The notes under the pieces: model-generated
What the model was told of the DNA's origin: nothing
The model's database searches: none
The model's input: only the letters and a program-made list of their open reading frames with translations
Origin: Chitinophagaceae bacterium
Lineage (GTDB): Bacteria; Bacteroidota; Bacteroidia; Chitinophagales; Chitinophagaceae
Assembly: GCA_019747455.1 (NCBI GenBank)
Contig: JAIEQT010000145.1
Coordinates: 1 to 12,240 of the forward strand
Reading direction: 5' to 3'
Length of the DNA: 12,240 nt
Part shown: piece by piece, positions 5,971 to 12,240 of the stretch
Layout of the letters: the number at the start of each line of letters is the position of its first letter
Position numbering within the stretch: position 1 is the first letter of the stretch
Position numbers and translations under genes: made by a program

Positions 5971-7314
5971 ATGCAGCATACAATTATTAAAGATACGTGC
6001 ATCATTAACGAGCAACAAAGAATTTACGGCGATTTATTGATTAAAGGAGATAGGATTGAAAAAATGGGTGGTGAAATAGATATAAAAGCCCGCGCTAGAG
6101 AAATTAACGGCTCGGGTCAAATACTTATTCCGGGAGCTATCGACGATCAGGTTCATTTTAGAGAGCCCGGACTTACCCATAAAGCAAATATTTACACCGA
6201 AGCTAAAGCTGCTATTGCCGGTGGCGTTACCTCATTCATGGAAATGCCCAATACGAACCCGCCTGCTTTTACCGTAGCATTACTGGAAGATAAATATGCC
6301 ATAGCAGCCAAATCGGCATTGGCTAATTATTCTTTTTTCATGGGTACCTCAAATGATAATATTGAGGAAATCAGAAAAATAAATGGTAAGAAAAATGAAG
6401 TATGCGGAATAAAGATTTTTATGGGTTCTTCTACCGGTAATTTATTAGTAGATAATCCCTTAGTACTTGAAAAAGTATTTGCAGAATCTGAATTATTGAT
6501 TGCTACACATTGCGAAGAGGAATCGATGATCAAAGCGAATTTGCAAAAAATAAAAGCTACTAAATCGAACTTAGAGCCGGCAGATCATCCTATTATTCGG
6601 AATGAAGAAGTATGTTTTGAATCTTCTTTTAAAGCCATTCAGTACGCCAAAAAACATAATAGTCGATTACATATTCTGCATATTACCACGGAAAAAGAAT
6701 TACAACTATTCTCAAATATGCTGCCCTTAGCCGATAAGCGTATTACTGCTGAAGTATGTGTACACCATTTACATTTTACCGCTGATGATTATACCCGTTT
6801 AGGTAATCAAATCAAATGCAATCCTGCCATCAAGGCACCGCATAATAAAGAAGCCTTATGGAAAGCCCTACTAGATGATCGGATTGATGTTATTGCCACA
6901 GATCATGCGCCGCATACCTGGGCCGAAAAACAAGAGGATTATGAACATGCTCATGCAGGCTTACCACTTGTACAGCATTCTGTTTTATTAATGTTACATT
7001 ATGTTGCCCAAGGCAGGTTAACGCTTGAACAAATGGTACAAAAAATGAGTCATGCCGTAGCCGACTGCTTTCAAATAAAGGAAAGAGGCTATATCCGGGA
7101 GGGTTATTTTGCTGATTTGGTTTTGATAGATCAGCAACAAAAGACATCGGTTAGCAAGGATAATATCTTGTATAAATGTGGCTGGAGTCCTTTAGAAGGA
7201 ATGAGTTTACCCGCTGCTATAAAAAATACTTTTGTAAACGGACATATGGTTTATGGAAATGGGATATTCGATGAATCTCAATGGGGATCCAGGTTAAACT
7301 TTAATCGTAAATAA
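5971..7314 (+). CDS. pyrC: Dihydroorotase, Bacteroidota type
   Basis: Zinc amidohydrolase that interconverts N-carbamoyl-aspartate and dihydroorotate in de novo pyrimidine synthesis; cytosolic, 447 residues. Family features are IDDQVHFREPGLTH (57-70), the MEMPNTNPP segment (90-98), GIKIFMGSSTGN (146-157) with K148 as the candidate carbamylated lysine, metal-ligand candidates H180 and H237, ATDHAPH (309-315) with catalytic D311, and the C-terminal GYFADLVLID (378-387). The first member of the usual HxH metal pair is glutamine here (Q60-V-H62). I recall this QVH form in the Porphyromonas gingivalis enzyme, so it is probably lineage-typical. The frame is open from an ATG at 5932, but that lies inside the divergent gene and adds 13 unrelated residues; the ATG at 5971 gives the expected N-terminus. 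It is followed 7 bases later by the MutS-like gene. Confidence 0.93.
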   Translation: MQHTIIKDTCIINEQQRIYGDLLIKGDRIEKMGGEIDIKARAREINGSGQILIPGAIDDQVHFREPGLTHKANIYTEAKAAIAGGVTSFMEMPNTNPPAFTVALLEDKYAIAAKSALANYSFFMGTSNDNIEEIRKINGKKNEVCGIKIFMGSSTGNLLVDNPLVLEKVFAESELLIATHCEEESMIKANLQKIKATKSNLEPADHPIIRNEEVCFESSFKAIQYAKKHNSRLHILHITTEKELQLFSNMLPLADKRITAEVCVHHLHFTADDYTRLGNQIKCNPAIKAPHNKEALWKALLDDRIDVIATDHAPHTWAEKQEDYEHAHAGLPLVQHSVLLMLHYVAQGRLTLEQMVQKMSHAVADCFQIKERGYIREGYFADLVLIDQQQKTSVSKDNILYKCGWSPLEGMSLPAAIKNTFVNGHMVYGNGIFDESQWGSRLNFNRK

Positions 7315-7321
7315 AGATTGC

Positions 7322-8632
7322 ATGCAAGTAGATAAGACTACCTTATACGATTTAGGCGTTTTTCATATAGAAGAAGAACAATCTGTTTTTCATTATCTAA
7401 ACTTTACCAATACCAATGACGGCAGAGACTATTTAAAATATCTACTGGCCCACCCACTTACAACACATAAAGAAATTAAGGACACCCAGCAAACCATTCA
7501 GCATTTACAATCCGTAGCCCATGAGTGGCCAACTACGCTTACTAATGGCACCATTATGGTGCTCCAAAAATTTTATGAGTCGCCAATAGATGCCTACCCA
7601 AGCATTCAAGGAAATTTTCCGGCGTATATGTATAAGATATTCAAAGGAGAAGATTATGCTTTATCAGAGTTTAGTGTGAAACATAGTATCGATTTTTTTA
7701 AGGCACTCTCTGCTATTCAATCATTAATCAGTAATAGCAATAGCGCTTTATTGGGCGTTATTTCCACAAGAATGGAAATGTTATTGAGGAAAGGGTTAGT
7801 GCCAAATATGATTCAACAAAATAAAGAAACACTTTATCCGGCACTTGTTTTAGAATATGCACAATATATACGGAAGGGCTATAAGGGTTTTGCATTTGAC
7901 TTGATAGATATGTACAGTCAACTCGATGCCTATATGAGTTTAGCTATAGCAGGTAATAAGTACCAATTTCAATTCCCTCATTTCCTAGAGAGTGAAGAGC
8001 CCTATTTTTCTGCAAAAAAATTATTTCATTTTCAACTGCCAACACCTGTTTCCTATTCTGTTGAATTAATACCCGGTGCCAATTTTCTTTTTTTAACCGG
8101 TGCCAATATGGCTGGTAAGAGCACATTCATTAAAGCTTGCGGCCTCGCGGTTTATTTAGCACATATTGGTATGGCAGTACCGGCTGAAACAATGCAACTA
8201 AGTTTTTTTGATGGCTTGCTAAGTAATATTCAAGTAACAGATAATATAAGTAAGGGTGAGAGCTTCTTTTTTAATGAAGTACAGCGAATAAAAAATACAG
8301 TGGAACGTATCAGCGATCAAAAAAAATGGCTGATTTTGATAGATGAATTGTTTAAAGGTACTAATCAACAAGACGCGGTAAAGTGCAGCACTACTGTTAT
8401 TGAGGGACTAAGAAAATTAAATAATGGATTATTTATTTTATCTACCCATTTGTATGAAATTGCTGATTCTTTACATCAGTATCCTAACATATTATTTCGC
8501 TATTTTGAAACAGCCGTAGACAATGATCAGCTGGTTTTTAGCTATCAACTCAAAGAAGGAGTAAGTAATGATAGGCTAGGTTATTTGATTTTAAAACAAC
8601 AGGGAGTGGTTGATATTTTAGAGAAATTATAA
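7322..8632 (+). CDS. Short MutS-related ATPase lacking the mismatch-recognition domain
   Basis: A 436-residue protein with only the core/lever and ATPase parts of MutS. Residues about 20-230 are helical and resemble the MutS core. The ATPase domain follows: Walker A GANMAGKST (260-268), the segment TDNISKGESFFFNEVQRI (306-323) corresponding to the MutS ABC signature, Walker B LILIDE (337-342) followed by LFKGTN, and the switch histidine H376 in STH. Full MutS1 has about 850 residues with an N-terminal mismatch-reading domain carrying an F-x-E motif; that domain is absent. It also lacks the Smr nuclease tail of MutS2. DNA binding by a dimeric clamp is likely, but the substrate is unknown, and a role in mismatch repair should not be assumed. 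It starts 7 bases after pyrC and is likely co-transcribed with it. Small MutS homologues of this kind are common in Bacteroidota. Confidence 0.88.
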   Translation: MQVDKTTLYDLGVFHIEEEQSVFHYLNFTNTNDGRDYLKYLLAHPLTTHKEIKDTQQTIQHLQSVAHEWPTTLTNGTIMVLQKFYESPIDAYPSIQGNFPAYMYKIFKGEDYALSEFSVKHSIDFFKALSAIQSLISNSNSALLGVISTRMEMLLRKGLVPNMIQQNKETLYPALVLEYAQYIRKGYKGFAFDLIDMYSQLDAYMSLAIAGNKYQFQFPHFLESEEPYFSAKKLFHFQLPTPVSYSVELIPGANFLFLTGANMAGKSTFIKACGLAVYLAHIGMAVPAETMQLSFFDGLLSNIQVTDNISKGESFFFNEVQRIKNTVERISDQKKWLILIDELFKGTNQQDAVKCSTTVIEGLRKLNNGLFILSTHLYEIADSLHQYPNILFRYFETAVDNDQLVFSYQLKEGVSNDRLGYLILKQQGVVDILEKL

Positions 8633-8668
8633 TACCTTGTTGGCATATAATTTCCTAATAAGTTTTTC

Positions 8669-9823
8669 ATGAAAAGTCAACTCTTTTTGTTTTCTTTAGC
8701 TGTTTGTATTCAACTACATGCCCAAAAACCAAGAGCCCGGGATATTGGTATTCCTTTCGAAGGTAAAACGGGCAAGTACAATGCCATAACCGATGTAAAA
8801 GGTGTTGAAGTAGGCTACAGTACTATCATAAGTGGCTCCGGAAAAAATATTCGTGGCAAAGGGCCTGTAAGAACTGGCGTTACAGCTATTTTGCCAAGAG
8901 GCAAAAATAATAACCCAGTTTATGCGAATTGGTATACGCTAAACGGCAATGGCGAAATGACAGGTACAACCTGGATCACGGAATCGGGTTTCTTGGAAAC
9001 ACCGATTATGATCACTAATACGAATAGTGTAGGAGTTGTAAGAGATGCGGTGCTGAAATGGTTTGTAAAAACTGGCTGGTATAAAGAAGATTTCTGGTAT
9101 ACCTACCCCGTAGTGGCAGAAACATACGATGGCTTTTTGAATGACATATATGGCTTTCATGTGCAAGAGCAACATGCTTTCGATGCTCTGAATTCAGCAA
9201 AATCAGGAAAAATAGAAGAAGGAAATATTGGTGGCGGCACCGGCATGATGTGTTTAGGATTTAAAGGCGGTTCCGGCACTGCATCTCGTATTGTTACAAT
9301 TAAAGATTCTACCTATACTATTGGGGTATTCGTTCAATCCAATTTCGGTTCCAAGAAAAATTTCACTATTGCCGGTGTACCGGTTGGACAAGCATTAAAA
9401 GACACGCTTAATTATGAATTTAAAGCGCCGCCATCTTATCAACCAGGCGATGGCTCAATCATAGTAGTGGTTGCTACAGATGCTCCTTTGTTACCGCATC
9501 AGTTAAAAAGAATAGCAGCTAGGGTTCCGCTAGGTATTGGCAAAGTTGGCGGAAGAGGTGAGAATGGATCAGGAGATATTTTTATTGCCTTTTCAACAGC
9601 CAATACAACTGCTTTTCAGCGGGATAATTTTACTTCCATAGCAGCATTTCCAAACGATCAAATTAACCCTTTATTTGAAGCTACTGTACAAGCTGTAGAA
9701 GAAGCCATCATTAATGCTATGGTAGCGGCAGAAACTATAGAAGGTATTAATGGAAATAAAGCGTACGCATTGCCGCATAAATCTGTAATAGATATTTTGA
9801 AAAAATACAATAGAATTAAGTAA
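8669..9823 (+). CDS. Exported P1 (S58/DmpA) family peptidase
   Basis: A 384-residue self-processing N-terminal-nucleophile hydrolase of the DmpA/BapA group, which act as aminopeptidases or esterases on small substrates including D-Ala or beta-amino peptides. The signal peptide covers residues 1-18 (hydrophobic FLFSLAVCIQL, site LHA|Q). Family features are the N-terminal ITDVKGVEVGY (40-50), EGNIGGGTGM (184-193), CLGFKGGSGTASR (195-207), VFVQSNFGS (220-228) and ATDAPLLPHQL (269-279). By analogy with DmpA, which cleaves itself between a Gly and the nucleophile Ser, the likely autoprocessing bond here is G227-S228. That would give chains of about 209 residues (after signal removal) and 157 residues. 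It is probably periplasmic. It lies 36 bases after the MutS-like gene and 6 bases before another exported hydrolase. Confidence 0.92.
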   Translation: MKSQLFLFSLAVCIQLHAQKPRARDIGIPFEGKTGKYNAITDVKGVEVGYSTIISGSGKNIRGKGPVRTGVTAILPRGKNNNPVYANWYTLNGNGEMTGTTWITESGFLETPIMITNTNSVGVVRDAVLKWFVKTGWYKEDFWYTYPVVAETYDGFLNDIYGFHVQEQHAFDALNSAKSGKIEEGNIGGGTGMMCLGFKGGSGTASRIVTIKDSTYTIGVFVQSNFGSKKNFTIAGVPVGQALKDTLNYEFKAPPSYQPGDGSIIVVVATDAPLLPHQLKRIAARVPLGIGKVGGRGENGSGDIFIAFSTANTTAFQRDNFTSIAAFPNDQINPLFEATVQAVEEAIINAMVAAETIEGINGNKAYALPHKSVIDILKKYNRIK

Positions 9824-9829
9824 ATACAC

Positions 9830-10972
9830 ATGAGAAAATGTAATGTAAGTCTACTGATCGTTATTTGCACTATAAGTACCGTTTTTTCACAATCGGTATA
9901 TTTCCCAGATACGCTTTGGCAAACAAAAACAGCCCTTCAACTTAAACTGAATCAGGTTTTATTAGATAGTGCCGTAAAACTGGCTATTACTAATGAAAAT
10001 AAAGTAGAAAAAGATTTACGGCTTGCTATTCTTAAATCTTATGCGAATGAACCCGATTATAAAATAATAGGACCTACAAAAGACAGAGGCACTGCTGCAG
10101 GATTGATCATAAAAAACGGATATATTATTGCACAATGGGGAGATATAAATCGGGTAGATATGACTTTTAGTGTTACTAAAAGTTTTTTGTCTACTACAGC
10201 CGGATTAGCGCTGGATAAGGGTTTAATTAAAAACACGAACGATTGCACACAACATTATGTATGGGATGAAACATTCAGAGGACCACATAACGGAAAAATT
10301 ACCTGGGATCATTTATTAACCCAATCTTCGGATTGGAGTGGAACACTTTTTGGCTTACACGATTGGGCCGATCGCCCACCCCGGGAAGGAACAATCGACG
10401 ATTGGAAAAAAAGAAAATTAAACGAACCCGGTACCTTTTACAAATACAACGATGTAAGGGTAAATGTTTTAGCTTATTCACTCTTACAAGTTTGGAGAAA
10501 ACCATTACCACAAGTACTCAAAGAAAAAATCATGGATCCTATTGGTGCCAGTACCACCTGGCGTTGGTATGGCTACGATCAGTCATTTGTAAATATGGAT
10601 GGTGTAATGGTTCAATCTGTAAGTGGCGGCGGGCATCATGGTGGTGGGTTATTTATCAATACCCTTGATATGGCGCGCTTTGGTTTATTATTCCTTCGCA
10701 ATGGTAAATGGAATAATCAACAATTAATTTCAGAGAAATGGGTACAAGCCATACAACAGCCCTCTTTAGCCAATAAAGAGTATGGTTATCTGTGGTGGCT
10801 GAACAGCACTGGTAAATGGAAGAACGTGCCTAATACTGTTTACTATGCAGCGGGATATGGAGGCAATTATATTGTAATAGATAAGGAACACGATTTACTT
10901 ATTGTTACTCGCTGGATAGATGATAGTAAAATAGCAGACTTGGTAGCATTAGTTATTAAGTCTGTTAACTAA
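9830..10972 (+). CDS. Exported serine hydrolase of the beta-lactamase/class C (DD-peptidase-like) family
   Basis: A 380-residue protein with a signal peptide (MRKCN then a hydrophobic core, likely site near VFS|QS after residue 20). The catalytic serine motif is SVTK (S114-x-x-K117). The second motif is Y206-N207-D208 in FYKYNDVRVN, where the usual YxN asparagine position holds aspartate. The third, KTG-like position is probably AAGYGGNY (340-347). HHGGGLFINTLDMARFGLLF (269-288) is the typical helix segment of this family. Members include esterases, D-amino-acid peptidases and amidases; true penicillin resistance is not implied. It is probably periplasmic. It begins 6 bases after the P1 peptidase stop, so the two are almost certainly co-expressed, suggesting consecutive action on small (perhaps D-amino-acid-containing) peptides or esters. 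That link is an inference. Confidence 0.9.
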   Translation: MRKCNVSLLIVICTISTVFSQSVYFPDTLWQTKTALQLKLNQVLLDSAVKLAITNENKVEKDLRLAILKSYANEPDYKIIGPTKDRGTAAGLIIKNGYIIAQWGDINRVDMTFSVTKSFLSTTAGLALDKGLIKNTNDCTQHYVWDETFRGPHNGKITWDHLLTQSSDWSGTLFGLHDWADRPPREGTIDDWKKRKLNEPGTFYKYNDVRVNVLAYSLLQVWRKPLPQVLKEKIMDPIGASTTWRWYGYDQSFVNMDGVMVQSVSGGGHHGGGLFINTLDMARFGLLFLRNGKWNNQQLISEKWVQAIQQPSLANKEYGYLWWLNSTGKWKNVPNTVYYAAGYGGNYIVIDKEHDLLIVTRWIDDSKIADLVALVIKSVN

Positions 10973-11051
10973 TTTTACAACCTTTAGCCGTTTATATACA
11001 TTTAAAAACACATATAGTTATCCTGTCATTTTTCTGGTTCACTGATCTCCT

Positions 11052-11059
11052 TATCTTTA
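11052..11059 (+). promoter_or_regulatory. Weak candidate -7 element for the YifB-type gene
   Basis: TATCTTTA matches TAnnTTTG except for the final base. TTTT lies 19 bases upstream (11029-11032), where TTTG would be expected. The 138-base gap 10973-11110 between the serine hydrolase and this gene is the largest same-strand gap in the window, so a promoter is expected there. I see no stem-loop with a T-tract in the gap. Confidence 0.25.
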
Positions 11060-11110
11060 TAGCGTTTGTCGCCCTTCAATTACCCGAGGGAGGTTATCCT
11101 GAAATTTTAC

Positions 11111-12240
11111 ATGCTGGTTAAATCATTTGGTAGCGCCGTTTATGGTGTTGAAGCTATTACTATAACAGTAGAAGTAAATGTTAGTATGGGTCAGGGTTAT
11201 GCCATTGTAGGCTTACCCGATAGTGCTGTAAGAGAAAGCTTACAAAGAACTGAGAGTGCTATAAAAAGTAACGAGTATTATATGCCTCGGACAAAAGTGG
11301 TAGTAAACTTAGCTCCTGCTGATATAAAGAAAACCGGATCTTCTTTCGATTTACCAATTGCCCTAGGCGTATTAGGTGCGAGTGAACAAATTAATGATGT
11401 TGAAAAGTTGGCTCGTTATATTATCATGGGAGAATTAGGCTTAGATGGTTCTGTACAACCGATTAAAGGTGCGTTACCAATTGCCATTCAAGCACGTAAA
11501 GAAGCTTATGAAGGATTGATATTACCCATGGCAAATGCCCGCGAAGCGGGTATGGTAAATCAACTAAAAGTATATGGCGTGGCCCATTTGAAAGATGTGG
11601 TAGATTTCTTTAACGGTGAAAAAAAGCTAGAACCTACCATTGTAAATACCAGAGAAGAATTTTATGATATGCAAAATCATTTTGAATTCGACTTTGAAGA
11701 GGTACGCGGACAAGAAAATATAAAACGCGCACTAGAAATTGCGGCGGCTGGCTCACACAATGCAATATTAATCGGACCGCCCGGAGCCGGTAAAACTATG
11801 TTGGCAAAAAGATTGCCTACTATTCTTCCTCCTTTAAGTTTATCAGAAGCCTTAGAAACTACTAAAATTCACAGCGTATCAGGCCGCTTACCTGCCAATA
11901 GCTCATTGATTAATAAACGACCCTTTCGCTCACCTCATCATACCATTTCTGATGTGGCCTTAGTAGGTGGAGGCGGATATCCATTACCGGGTGAAATTTC
12001 TTTAGCCCATAACGGAGTTTTATTTTTAGATGAACTACCCGAATTTAAAAGAACTGTTTTGGAAGTGATGCGCCAACCCATGGAAGAAAGAAAAGTCAGT
12101 ATTTCAAGAGCTAAAATTGCGCTGGATTTTCCAGCTAATTTTATGTTGATTGCCTCCATGAATCCATGTCCATGCGGATACTATAATCACCCCGAAAAAG
12201 AATGTACCTGCGCACCCGGTGTGGTTCAAAAATATTTAAA
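11111..12240 (+). CDS. yifB: YifB/ComM-family Mg-chelatase-like AAA+ ATPase, partial (C-terminus off the right edge)
   Basis: The first 376 residues of a protein that is usually about 500-515 long. ComM, the studied member, is a hexameric helicase that promotes branch migration when transformed DNA is integrated; function in this lineage is not established. An N-terminal Lon-protease-like ChlI domain (about 1-170) carries [11 protein letters not shown] (33-43) and [20 protein letters not shown] (66-85). A linker leads to the AAA+ core: [16 protein letters not shown] (199-214), Walker A GPPGAGKT (222-229), [11 protein letters not shown] (270-280) and Walker B VLFLDE (303-308). A cysteine cluster, CPCGYY...CTC (C353, C355, C365, C367), follows and may bind metal. 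The ATG at 11111 gives the standard [15 protein letters not shown] start. The frame is open to the window end. Confidence 0.96.
   Translation, partial: MLVKSFGSAVYGVEAITITVEVNVSMGQGYAIVGLPDSAVRESLQRTESAIKSNEYYMPRTKVVVNLAPADIKKTGSSFDLPIALGVLGASEQINDVEKLARYIIMGELGLDGSVQPIKGALPIAIQARKEAYEGLILPMANAREAGMVNQLKVYGVAHLKDVVDFFNGEKKLEPTIVNTREEFYDMQNHFEFDFEEVRGQENIKRALEIAAAGSHNAILIGPPGAGKTMLAKRLPTILPPLSLSEALETTKIHSVSGRLPANSSLINKRPFRSPHHTISDVALVGGGGYPLPGEISLAHNGVLFLDELPEFKRTVLEVMRQPMEERKVSISRAKIALDFPANFMLIASMNPCPCGYYNHPEKECTCAPGVVQKYL

Noticed and set aside
5944..6018. Extra 25 N-terminal codons of the large barrel gene
   Set aside because: They precede a complete signal peptide, overlap the divergent pyrC start and have no export character, so the start at 5943 (or 5937) was preferred.
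8637..8666. TTG, 19 bases, then TAAGTTTT as a promoter before the P1 peptidase gene
   Set aside because: The spacing is good, but the -7 match lacks the final G and ends 2 bases before the ATG, so transcription would probably start inside the coding sequence.
10333..10668. Plus-strand 111-codon open frame inside the serine hydrolase gene
   Set aside because: It is an out-of-frame shadow: the protein is basic and low in pattern, and the other frame carries the hydrolase motifs.
10966..11020. Inverted TAACTA/TAGTTA pair after the serine hydrolase as a terminator
   Set aside because: The six-base AT-only arms are 43 bases apart and there is no following T-tract, so a stable terminator hairpin is unlikely.
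11088..11093. GGGAGG as a ribosome binding site for the YifB-type gene
   Set aside because: It lies 17 bases before the ATG, too far for a normal Shine-Dalgarno, and this phylum rarely depends on one. No alternative start fits nearer to it.
11938..12159. Minus-strand 73-codon open frame within the YifB-type gene
   Set aside because: It is entirely antisense to the strongly conserved AAA+ core and has no recognisable protein features.

Overview
The window looks like an ordinary piece of a Bacteroidota chromosome, most likely Sphingobacteriia/Chitinophagia-like. The base composition is AT-rich. The outer-membrane and exported proteins carry Bacteroidota-type signal peptides ending in A-Q. There is a probable type IX secretion gene (porT) directly after ubiE. 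Candidate promoters fit the Bacteroidota -7 element TAnnTTTG rather than a sigma70 -10 box, and clear Shine-Dalgarno sites are absent. The genus cannot be decided from the sequence.

Layout: (1) positions 1-834 on the minus strand hold the N-terminal part of a class III PLP aminotransferase that runs off the left edge. (2) A divergent intergenic region (835-997) contains heptamer repeats, facing a gamma-carbonic anhydrase-like gene (998-1534) and a tiny lipoprotein gene (1580-1795). (3) rsgA lies on the minus strand (1792-2718) and converges on the lipoprotein gene with overlapping stop codons. (4) The ubiE-porT pair (2814-4252) is divergent from rsgA and converges, again with overlapping stops, on a large outer-membrane barrel gene on the minus strand (4249-5943). 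(5) A four-gene run on the plus strand (5971-10972) encodes dihydroorotase, a short MutS-like ATPase, an exported P1/DmpA-type peptidase and an exported beta-lactamase-like serine hydrolase. (6) After a 138-base gap, a YifB/ComM-type AAA ATPase gene starts at 11111 and runs off the right edge.

How the genes relate: most are single housekeeping genes (ribosome maturation GTPase, menaquinone methylation, pyrimidine synthesis) mixed with cell-envelope genes. Plausible functional links are porT with the T9SS/outer membrane, and the P1 peptidase with the serine hydrolase, which are 6 bases apart and both exported. Packing is very tight: gaps of 6, 7 and 36 bases, a 28-base ubiE/porT overlap, two convergent pairs overlapping by 4 bases, and divergent starts about 27 bases apart. 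I saw no stem-loop plus T-tract terminator, tRNA, rRNA, CRISPR array, insertion sequence or phage gene, and no stretch over 300 bases lacks a gene.

I did not find a convincing new system. The most unusual non-coding feature is the pair of mirrored CCCGTAA-type heptamer arrays set immediately upstream of two divergent start codons.
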